From positions 1 to 6,796 of the forward strand of contig CAKPZY010000064.1 of the NCBI GenBank assembly GCA_934215475.1: a DNA stretch of 6,796 bases, written 5' to 3'. A program made the translations under genes and the position numbers. Each line of letters starts with the position of its first letter. Position 1 is the stretch's first letter. Below, in pieces: positions 1 to 4,906 of this stretch. The notes under the pieces are model-generated. The model searched no databases and had not been told where the DNA came from. It saw nothing but the letters and a program-made list of their open reading frames with translations. Origin of the DNA: an uncultured Ligilactobacillus sp. Lineage in GTDB: Bacteria; Bacillota; Bacilli; Lactobacillales; Lactobacillaceae.

Positions 1-63
1 ACTCCCCTGGAGGCCTTCATGAATCATATTACAAATGAACAACTGCAAGAATTTCTAACTTAA
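1..63 (+). CDS. C-terminal end of a probable DDE transposase (partial)
   Basis: Frame 1 is open from the window edge to TAA at 61-63 and encodes 20 residues, beginning TPLEAF and ending QEFLT. A TPLEAF-type segment close to the C-terminus is typical of integrase-core (rve/DDE) transposases, especially IS30-like ones of lactobacilli, where it follows an NxRPRK motif that would lie outside this window. The family assignment rests on this short tail only. A TTGACA-containing AT-rich stretch just after the stop could belong to the terminal inverted repeat of the element, but the other end is not visible, so this is not shown. Alternative: the tail of any unrelated cytosolic protein. Confidence 0.45.
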   Translation, partial: TPLEAFMNHITNEQLQEFLT

Positions 64-150
64 TTTGACATTTAGCATTTATAAATTTAGCAGCTGGAGA
101 CAATAAATTCTTAAAAAAGAAACTTGGGTCTGATCTTAAGGGATAAGACG

Positions 151-156
151 AGGAGG
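151..156 (+). promoter_or_regulatory. Ribosome binding site that decides the start of the 170-residue ORF
   Basis: A perfect AGGAGG at 151-156 stands 1 base before the ATG at 158 and 10 bases before the in-frame ATG at 167. Only the second spacing allows initiation, so 167 is the preferred start. No convincing sigma-70 promoter was found between 64 and 150: a TTGACA at 65-70 lacks a matching -10 element. Confidence 0.7.
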
Positions 157-166
157 GATGAGGAAC

Positions 167-679
167 ATGGATAAATCAGAAACTAAAACAGAATTAACAA
201 TCGCAAAGTTATCAGATAAAGACTTGTTTGAAATGCTGAAATATGAAAATAATTTAGATGAGTTACAGACAGATCTAAACAATTATTGGCAGGAATCTTT
301 GGGTGTGGCAAGAGATACAAACACGCTCGTGTATTATCAAAAGGTAAAACTAGATTGGCTGCATCTGCAAGAATTTTATTTAATAAGAGACAGAAGCAAT
401 TATGAATTTTTATTCAATTCAGCTAAAAGTTATGCTGATGCGCAAGATGTTGTTCATGAAATGCAATCGCTGATTGAAAAATATTATCCGCCACTATTGC
501 AAACAGCCACGGCACAGCTTCGATCAGATCTTAAAATTATTCAACGTGTGAAGGAAATACAGAGCGGAACTCATGACGCTAAAGCGGATGAAACAGTGGA
601 CCAAGACGCTTTAAAGTGGTTAAATAACAAAAATAAATATGGACAAGTGTATAAAGATTTCTACTTCGCTGAATATTAA
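167..679 (+). CDS. Uncharacterised acidic, helix-rich 170-residue protein
   Basis: I do not recognise this protein. It begins MDKSETKTEL and ends DFYFAEY. It has no signal peptide, no membrane segment, no cysteine cluster and no recognisable catalytic motif. Composition is rich in D/E/K/Q, L, Y and W and looks almost wholly alpha-helical. Aromatic residues are scattered through residues 40-80 and again in the C-terminal 20 residues (WLNNKNKYGQVYKDFYF). The ATG at 167 is chosen over 158 because of the AGGAGG at 151-156. It stands alone between a transposase tail and hisK, separated from hisK by about 195 bases, so it is probably not in an operon with it. Its position beside a transposase end suggests acquired or strain-variable cargo, but that is inference. 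That it is coding is supported by the strong ribosome binding site and an uninterrupted frame. Confidence 0.7.
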   Translation: MDKSETKTELTIAKLSDKDLFEMLKYENNLDELQTDLNNYWQESLGVARDTNTLVYYQKVKLDWLHLQEFYLIRDRSNYEFLFNSAKSYADAQDVVHEMQSLIEKYYPPLLQTATAQLRSDLKIIQRVKEIQSGTHDAKADETVDQDALKWLNNKNKYGQVYKDFYFAEY

Positions 680-763
680 CACGGTGGGTGTAGCACTGCC
701 TGACAAAACAACCCGAGTGGAAACCTCAAGCTAAAATCAGCTGACACTCTTTATCTTCAAATA

Positions 764-822
764 CTTGGCTGACGCAGCAGTTCTGGCCAAGCAATTTTGC
801 TGAGTTAAAAAACGATTTTTTT
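764..822 (+). terminator. Weak candidate terminator between the 170-residue ORF and hisK
   Basis: CTTGGC (764-769) pairs with GCCAAG (786-791), and inside it CAG (775-777) pairs with CTG (783-785), giving a bulged hairpin. No U-tract follows immediately. The nearest T-run is at 816-822, after a run of six A that could pair with it across a 3-base loop. This may be a poor terminator or simply a structured spacer. The remaining bases 680-763 show nothing I can name. Confidence 0.25.
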
Positions 823-847
823 CAAAATATGCAGCATGCAATAAAAT
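819..847 (+). promoter_or_regulatory. Candidate sigma-A promoter of hisK
   Basis: TTTTCA (819-824, 4 of 6 to TTGACA), a 17-base spacer and TAAAAT (842-847, 5 of 6 to TATAAT). Transcription would start near 854, leaving a leader of only about 20 bases with GGAGG at 859-863. There is therefore no room for a T-box or attenuator of its own in front of hisK. Confidence 0.35.
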
Positions 848-873
848 AGCATTAACTTGGAGGCGATGAGAAA

Positions 874-1734
874 GTGAGCAAGAAAGATGGACATACACAT
901 ACTCAGTTTTGCCCGCACGGCAGCGGGGATGACGCAGAATTGATGATCCAAAAGGCAATCAAAATGGGTTTTGAAGAATATAGTATTACGGAACATGCTC
1001 CGTTGCCGCCAGATTTTGCAGCGGTATTTGCCGGTCAGCGCAAAGGTTTGACAACCGCAGCACTGTCAGCAAAGCAGTTCGAACCGTATTTAGAATTTGT
1101 CCAAAAAATGCAGCTAAAATATCGAGAACGCATCAAAATTAATGCCGGCTTTGAGGTCGATTACTTACCGGGTTTTGAAGAATGGACGAAGTCTTTTCTG
1201 GAGAGTTATGGTTCCCAGACGCAAGATAATGTTTTGTCGGTTCATTTTATGCGCGGTACAGACGACAAATTTTGGTGTTTGGATTATTCGACCTCTGATT
1301 TTGCCCAGGGATTTGCCGAATTGTTAAGGCAGCCGCAGGAACTATTTAGACAGTTCTTCAAATTGGAGCTGGCAGCGGCTTCTAGCGACTTGGGGAGTTA
1401 TCGCCCTCAGAGATTAGGACACCTTACGCTGATCAGAAAATACCAAGATTATTTCAATTTGCCGCAAGAATTTGATGCAGCAAATCAACACCTGATTGCG
1501 CAAATTTTAGAAACGATCAAGCAGAAAGGCTTGGAAATAGACCTGAATACAGCTGGATTATATAAGGAGTATTGCAATGAGATCTATCCATCTCCTAGGA
1601 TAGTGGAGCAGGCAGTCCTCTTAGAAATTCCTCTCGTTTATGGTTCCGATGCGCACAGTATCTTAGAAGTTGGCCATGGCTGGCATGAAGCCATTGATGT
1701 TGTGAAGCGAGTCGAGGGACAAGAATCTAATTAA
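874..1734 (+). CDS. hisK: Histidinol-phosphatase, PHP family (HisK type)
   Basis: Hydrolyses L-histidinol phosphate to L-histidinol, the penultimate stage of histidine biosynthesis, in the cytosol. The 286-residue protein has the metal-binding motifs of the PHP superfamily in order: DGHTHTQFCPHG (H7, H9, H15), TEHAP (E40, H41), GFEVDYLP (E94), SVHF (H124), RLGHLTLI (H183) and GSDAH (D259, H261). The HisK-like DLNTAGLYKEYCNEIYPSP stretch is at 223-241. Length fits the 265-285 residue family range. The start is GTG at 874 with GGAGG at 859-863, 10 bases upstream. It lies upstream of the histidine T-box and is not controlled by it, and no other intact his gene is in view. It may be a relic of a lost pathway, complement his genes elsewhere, or act on another phosphate ester. 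The frame is undamaged, unlike its neighbours downstream. Confidence 0.9.
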   Translation: MSKKDGHTHTQFCPHGSGDDAELMIQKAIKMGFEEYSITEHAPLPPDFAAVFAGQRKGLTTAALSAKQFEPYLEFVQKMQLKYRERIKINAGFEVDYLPGFEEWTKSFLESYGSQTQDNVLSVHFMRGTDDKFWCLDYSTSDFAQGFAELLRQPQELFRQFFKLELAAASSDLGSYRPQRLGHLTLIRKYQDYFNLPQEFDAANQHLIAQILETIKQKGLEIDLNTAGLYKEYCNEIYPSPRIVEQAVLLEIPLVYGSDAHSILEVGHGWHEAIDVVKRVEGQESN

Positions 1735-1766
1735 AACTGGTGTTTATAGTGCAATGATACAAAAAT

Positions 1767-1784
1767 TTCAGAAGCAGTTCTGAA
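1767..1784 (+). repeat. Perfect 7-bp hairpin downstream of hisK
   Basis: TTCAGAA (1767-1773), loop GCAG, TTCTGAA (1778-1784). No T-run follows, so it is not a standard intrinsic terminator. It may stabilise the hisK 3' end. A second, imperfect pairing (TGATCCAA near 1799 with TTGGTTCA near 1842) encloses the rest of the spacer. I see no gene in 1735-1858. Confidence 0.35.
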
Positions 1785-1858
1785 TCAAGAAGGTGCCATG
1801 ATCCAACGAGCTTTTCTAGTCAGGATTTTTAGATTGGTTCAAAAAATAAAATAAATTC

Positions 1859-1886
1859 TTGACATAGGTAAATTAACGTGTATTAT
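1859..1886 (+). promoter_or_regulatory. Sigma-A promoter of the histidine T-box transcript
   Basis: A perfect TTGACA (1859-1864), a 16-base spacer and TATTAT (1881-1886, 5 of 6). The predicted transcript start is near 1893, about 50 bases before T-box Stem I, which fits the usual layout. Confidence 0.7.
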
Positions 1887-1892
1887 TTAAGT

Positions 1893-2172
1893 TAAATTAA
1901 ATTTGAGTGGGAATACAATTAAAGGTTTCGATTAGTCCAGTAAACATAGGCAGATGTATCCAGAGAGTTTTGGCCACCGACTGCAAGCCAAATTACACGC
2001 TATGTTGAAGTCACAGCTATGAATAACCGATGTATATTATCCGGTGCGACCGTTAAGAGCGTTGACATCAATGCCAACATGAGCCAGTCGTTGCAAGGCG
2101 GCTGGAAAATGAGGTGGGACCGCGAATTTATCGTCCTCGTAACAGATTTTTTCTGTTACGGGGATTTTTTTA
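1893..2172 (+). promoter_or_regulatory. T-box leader, histidine specific (tRNA-His sensing)
   Basis: This RNA terminates transcription when tRNA-His is charged and reads through when it is uncharged. Stem I closes with CATAG (1945-1949) and CTATG (2017-2021). It contains the AGAGAG element (1962-1967) and the TTTGGC/GCCAAA helix (1969-1974 with 1987-1992). The specifier loop carries CAC, a His codon, at 2012-2014. A helix CCAGTCG/CGGCTGG (2084-2090 with 2099-2105) fits Stem III. The antiterminator is canonical: GAGG (2111-2114) with CCTC (2135-2138), the 7-base bulge TGGGACC (2115-2121), then GCG (2122-2124) with CGT (2132-2134). The variable bulge base is G, as expected for pairing with the C73 discriminator of tRNA-His, which independently supports the CAC reading. 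The leader looks functional although the gene behind it is broken. Confidence 0.92.
2134..2171 (+). terminator. Regulated intrinsic terminator of the T-box
   Basis: TCCTCGTAACAG (2134-2145) pairs with CTGTTACGGGGA (2153-2164), with one T-G wobble and a 7-base loop, followed by seven T (2165-2171). Its 5' arm overlaps the CCTC (2135-2138) used by the antiterminator, so the two folds exclude each other. Confidence 0.92.
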
Positions 2173-2194
2173 TGTCCTGAGGAGGGAAAATGCA

Positions 2195-2472
2195 ATGTTT
2201 AATCAATTACCAACAGGAGTTCGTGATGAGCTAGGAGATTCTGCTCAGTTCAAAGAGCAGGTCATTTATACGATTCAAAATTATTTGAAAACCCGTGGCT
2301 TCGACAAAGTCAATACTCCAGTGGTGGAATACCAAGAAATCTTTAATAACTATAATGTCGGTTAACAAAAGTTTTTTAAACTGTTAGCGTCAAACGGTAA
2401 GATGGTTGTCTTGCGGCCGGATCTGACCTTGCCGATCGCCCGGTTAGTCAGTTCAACTAACATCACCTTACC
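2195..2472 (+). pseudogene. hisZ: HisZ (ATP phosphoribosyltransferase regulatory subunit), N-terminal fragment with internal stop
   Basis: HisZ is the class II HisRS-like regulatory subunit of the short-form HisG, first enzyme of histidine synthesis. ATG 2195 has AGGAGG at 2180-2185, 9 bases upstream, just after the T-box terminator. The protein begins MFNQLPTGVRDELGD, the usual HisZ start, and reaches FNNYNVG. A TAA at 2363-2365 then replaces codon 57. In the same frame the HisZ sequence continues as QKFFKLLASNGKMVVLRPD and LTLPIARLVSST, the conserved HisZ/HisRS motif 2 neighbourhood. TAA may derive from CAA by one transition, since Gln is plausible here. Around codon 92 (roughly 2460-2475) homology switches to glucarate dehydratase. 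Full HisZ is about 370-390 residues, so three quarters are lost. The only product likely made is a 56-residue stub. A restart at ATG 2402 has no ribosome binding site. Confidence 0.88.
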
Positions 2473-3583
2473 GATTCTAAATGATGTCCGCAAAAATGGT
2501 TGGAAAGCTGCAAATAATAGCGGCCAGGGTTTGCAAGAGCTTGATTTAAGCAACTTAAAATTTGTAGTTCATGCCGAAGCAGCCTTAGAGTGTGCCATCC
2601 TTGACTTATACGGCAAATTTGTTGATCTCCCCATGTGCGATTTAATCGGTGAAGGTAGACAAAGAGATACTGTGGAGATGCTAGGCTACTTATTTTATAT
2701 AGCTGACTCGCAAAAGACGGATCTTCCATATATTCATGATGAAGATACTGGTATCAACGATCACTGGCAACAAGTTAGAAGAAAAGAAACGTTAACTCCT
2801 GAGGGGATTGTGGCCCAAGCACATGCTGCGCAGGAAAGATATGGTTTTAAATGTTTTAAATTAAAAGGCGGTGTATTGAAAGGCGAAGAGGAAATGAAGG
2901 CTGTTGGTGCCTTGCATACTGATTTTCCAGACGCGCGGATCAATATCGATCCTAATGGAGCCTGGTCTCTAGATGAAGCTGTTAAGTTAACACAGGAGCA
3001 CCGACATTCGTTGACGTATATTGAAGATCCTTGTGGACCGCAAGACGGATTTTCAGGCAGAGAAATTATGAGTTTCTACAAAAACCAAACTAATATGCCG
3101 GTTGCAACAAATATGATCGCAACGGATTGGAAACAAATTTACCCATCTTTAATGATGAAGTCGGTTGATATCGTACTTGCTGACCCTCATTTTTGGGGAA
3201 TTAATGGCAGTTTGCGAATTGCCAGTATTTTCCGTGATTGGGGTCTTACCTGGGGTTCACACTCCAATAACCATTTTGATATTACATTAGCATTGTATGC
3301 TCAGACAGGAGCGGCGGCTGTAGGGAATGTTACTCCGCTCGACACTCATTATATTTGGCAAGATGGGCAGGAATTGTGTGATGATGCGTTCAAAATACGA
3401 GAGGGAAAAATTAGAATACCTCATAAACCGGGATTGGGCATTACCTTGAATCATGAAAAACTTACAAAGGCTCATAATCAATATATGACACTTAAAAATC
3501 ATGATAGAGATGATTCCATGGCAATGCATTATCTTATTCCCAATTGGAAATATGACCATAAGAAACCAGCCTTAGTAAGGTGA
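2473..3583 (+). pseudogene. gudD: Glucarate dehydratase (enolase superfamily), N-terminally truncated and fused to hisZ
   Basis: GudD converts D-glucarate to 5-keto-4-deoxyglucarate. The fragment runs from about ILNDVRKNGW to the natural C-terminus (KKPALVR) and matches the family from roughly residue 80 to the end of about 446. Barrel residues are intact. Numbered from ATG 2402 they are: the KxK pair K153/K155 in FKLKGG, D183 in DPNGAW, E208 in EDPCG, N237 in ATNMIATDW, H287 in GSHSNNHFD and D314 in DTH. Missing is the N-terminal capping subdomain, whose mobile loops close over the substrate, together with start codon and ribosome binding site. It sits in the same frame as the hisZ fragment, so apart from the TAA at 2363 one frame spans 2195-3583. 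The lack of further damage over 370 codons implies recent inactivation. Activity without the cap is unlikely. Confidence 0.88.
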
Positions 3584-3604
3584 TCACTGATATAACTAAA
3601 CACT

Positions 3605-4039
3605 AAGGTAATTCACTGTCCAAAAAGCGGTGGCGGTATATCAGTAATACAAAAAGGAAACCGTTTAGTAAGAACAGATGCTGTTATAGATAAAGACTAT
3701 AGTGCTTCTAAAATTGCTCAATTGATAGATGCTGATAAGCTAATTATTCTTACTTCTGGTGACGGTGTTTATTACCATTATCATAAACGAGATCAAGTAG
3801 AGTTAGATAAAGTTGGAGTCGATGAGATACAAGCGCACATAAATGCGGGAGGCTTTGCAAAGGAAAGTATGATGCTCAAGGTATAAGCTGCAACTGAGTT
3901 TGTACGTAAGACAGGAAATCCCGCCATTGTAGGTGATCTAAAAGATGCCAAAGAGGTAATCAGAGGGTCAAAAGGAACAACTATTGTGACTGACTGCTGC
4001 TTTTGTGGGGCAAGCTTAATAAAAGAGATATTACGTTAA
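3605..4039 (+). pseudogene. arcC: Carbamate kinase (ArcC-like), C-terminal fragment with internal stop
   Basis: Carbamate kinase makes ATP from carbamoyl phosphate and ADP, the last step of arginine deiminase-type pathways. One frame reads VIHCPKSGGGISVIQKGNRL, then TDAVIDKDYSASKIA, LIDADKLIILTSGDGVYY and GGFAKESMMLKV. It stops at TAA 3884-3886 and continues AATEFVRKTGNPAIVGD and KGTTIVTD to TAA 4037-4039. These match the family's GGGGIPV, EAVIDKDxAS, DADxLIILT, FAxGSMxPKxEAA and GTxI segments, covering about the last 135-145 of 310 residues. The internal stop falls where the family usually has Glu (GAA to TAA). FAKGSM to FAKESM, P to L in MxPK, and two extra residues before GGGI are further signs of decay. 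There is no start codon or ribosome binding site, and only about 21 bases separate it from the gudD stop, marking another deletion junction. Confidence 0.85.
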
Positions 4040-4060
4040 TATCGATTTTTATGAGTATGA

Positions 4061-4093
4061 AAAAGGAGCAATCCCTCAAAGATTGTTCCTTTT
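4061..4093. terminator. Bidirectional intrinsic terminator
   Basis: AAAAGGAGCAATC (4061-4073) pairs with GATTGTTCCTTTT (4081-4093) through 13 pairs with one G-U wobble and a 7-base loop. T-rich tails occur in both directions, so it can end the arcC-side transcript and the convergent minus-strand lipoprotein transcript. The interval 4100-4159 shows nothing else. Confidence 0.8.
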
Positions 4094-4159
4094 ATATTCA
4101 TTAAGTTATGTAAGCCTTATGTACTTGGTTATTCACATAGCAGTACAGCTTGGCAATTG

Positions 4160-4549
4160 TTATTCTCCATTATACTTACTTAAGTTAAAGGTTACTTTGT
4201 CTTTATTAGCAACTTTCTGTTGTTGAACACCCTTTTTTGCGGTTTTACCATTGATCTTGTAGGTCCAGTAAACATTTTGCTTGTCGTTTTGTTTATGACC
4301 ATCGATTTGGGTGACCATTCCCTTTTGTAACTTGACCGGCCAAGCTTTTTTCAACCCAGTCACCACTGTCGCGTTTTTCTTGACATGAACTTCCTTTTTA
4401 GCAATTTGGCTTCCGCTTTTTTGCAGCTGGTATGTCACTTGAATCTGATTTGCAGGTGCTTGCTTTTTAGTAGTTTGGGAGCAACCTGTTACCAAGAAAG
4501 CGGCCAGTATAGTTAGTATAATGAGAAAACGTCTTTTTTTAAAAACCAT
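4160..4549 (-). CDS. DUF4430 (transcobalamin-like C-terminal domain) lipoprotein
   Basis: This is a predicted membrane-anchored lipoprotein of 129 residues. A basic start (MVFKKRRF), a hydrophobic core (residues 8-20) and a lipobox LVTGC with C23 as the lipidated residue form a type II signal peptide. A short S/T/K/Q-rich linker follows, then one beta-rich domain from about 36 to 127. Its end carries VYWTYKINGK (93-102), KGV, and NKDKVTFNL, the layout of DUF4430 (PF14478), related to the C-terminal domain of transcobalamin and intrinsic factor. Start choice: AAGGAG (complement of 4559-4564) is 9 bases before ATG at 4549; the TTG at 4555 is only 3 bases away. It is divergent from dhaT and ends at a shared terminator. 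Since the neighbouring dehydratase needs B12, a corrinoid-binding role is possible but only inferred. Such lipoproteins also occur beside other small-molecule transporters, and no transporter is visible here. Confidence 0.78.
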   Translation of the reverse strand: MVFKKRRFLIILTILAAFLVTGCSQTTKKQAPANQIQVTYQLQKSGSQIAKKEVHVKKNATVVTGLKKAWPVKLQKGMVTQIDGHKQNDKQNVYWTYKINGKTAKKGVQQQKVANKDKVTFNLSKYNGE

Positions 4550-4564
4550 GCGCAATATCTCCTT

Positions 4565-4634
4565 ACATTATGTTGAATATTTAGAAAATTATGTAGATAT
4601 ATTAACATTTATTTTTCCTTTGTCAACATAATGT
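4565..4634. repeat. Perfect 12-bp inverted repeat bracketing the lipoprotein promoter
   Basis: ACATTATGTTGA (4565-4576) and its exact complement TCAACATAATGT (4623-4634) are separated by 46 bases. The distal arm overlaps the minus-strand -35 (4621-4626); the proximal arm lies between the predicted transcript start and the ribosome binding site. Each arm holds the near-palindrome ACAT-T/A-ATGT. Only the proximal arm would be transcribed, so this is more likely a pair of DNA operators than an RNA stem. Confidence 0.6.
4599..4626 (-). promoter_or_regulatory. Candidate sigma-A promoter of the DUF4430 lipoprotein gene
   Basis: On the minus strand: a perfect TTGACA (complement of 4621-4626), a 16-base spacer and TAATAT (complement of 4599-4604, 4 of 6). 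Other AT-rich hexamers nearby could serve as -10. The expected leader is about 40 bases. Confidence 0.5.
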
Positions 4635-4666
4635 GATGATCAGCTCATGGAAAAACTTGTTAGATC

Positions 4667-4722
4667 AAATGTGGTATTTACATGTGAAGTTGTGTGCGAT
4701 ACAATAACGGTGAACCACATTT
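4667..4722. repeat. Perfect 9-bp inverted repeat bracketing the dhaT promoter
   Basis: AAATGTGGT (4667-4675) lies one base before the -35 box, and its exact complement ACCACATTT (4714-4722) lies just past the predicted transcript start. The arm centres are 47 bases apart. The arrangement suggests two binding sites for one regulator on either side of RNA polymerase. A further pairing ACGGTG (4707-4712) with CACCGT (4734-4739) overlaps the downstream arm and could form a small hairpin. Confidence 0.55.
4677..4705 (+). promoter_or_regulatory. Sigma-A promoter of dhaT
   Basis: TTTACA (4677-4682, 5 of 6), a 17-base spacer and TACAAT (4700-4705, 5 of 6). Transcription would start near 4712 and leave a leader of about 195 bases before dhaT. 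That is unusually long, and I see no known riboswitch in it. It holds only AT-rich sequence with long T-runs and a GCAAATT motif repeated at 4797 and 4823. Confidence 0.55.
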
Positions 4723-4769
4723 AAGAGCGACTACACCGTAATATTGGCCTATATTTTTAAAAATTCAAG

Positions 4770-4783
4770 TGAAAATATTTACA
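4770..4783. promoter_or_regulatory. Possible catabolite-responsive (cre-like) element
   Basis: TGAAAATATTTACA fits the outer bases of the CcpA consensus TGNAANCGNTNNCA but has TA instead of the central CG. It lies inside the long dhaT leader. Glycerol and diol pathways in lactobacilli are commonly under carbon control, but the missing CG makes this a weak call in such an AT-rich stretch. Confidence 0.2.
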
Positions 4784-4906
4784 AAAATGGCTGCACGCAA
4801 ATTTTTTTAAACACCTATTTTTGCAAATTATTGCTTTCTATTTTTTATTTTATTCCAAGTTCTGTGTAGCTGTTCTCAAACAAATATAAGCAGGAGGTTT
4901 TTACTT

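Noticed and set aside
158..166. ATG at 158 as start of the 170-residue protein.
   Set aside because: It is only one base from the AGGAGG at 151-156; the ATG at 167 has workable spacing.
705..725. A stretch reading ACCCGAGTGGAAACC that looks like a second T-box core upstream of hisK.
   Set aside because: It does not give the 7-base UGGNACC bulge, and there is no Stem I, specifier or following terminator. The likely hisK promoter also lies downstream of it.
737..996. Minus-strand open frames overlapping the hisK start.
   Set aside because: They have no ribosome binding site, odd composition, and overlap a well-supported gene on the other strand.
2114..2194. In-frame upstream extension of hisZ starting inside the T-box.
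   Set aside because: It translates the antiterminator and terminator RNA. The true start at 2195 has a strong ribosome binding site and the usual HisZ N-terminus.
2402..2404. ATG as a genuine start of a 393-residue glucarate dehydratase.
   Set aside because: The first 24 or so residues are HisZ sequence, there is no ribosome binding site, and the GudD cap region is absent.
2450..2480. Insertion sequence as the cause of the hisZ/gudD joint.
   Set aside because: No terminal inverted repeats, target duplication or transposase remnant can be seen at the joint; a simple deletion explains it.
4550..4555. TTG start two codons upstream for the lipoprotein.
   Set aside because: It is only 3 bases from the AAGGAG motif; the ATG at 4549 has a 9-base spacing.
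4712..4906. Cobalamin riboswitch in the dhaT leader.
   Set aside because: No B12-box-like sequence (GCCACTG neighbourhood) or matching architecture was seen, although the dehydratase needs B12.
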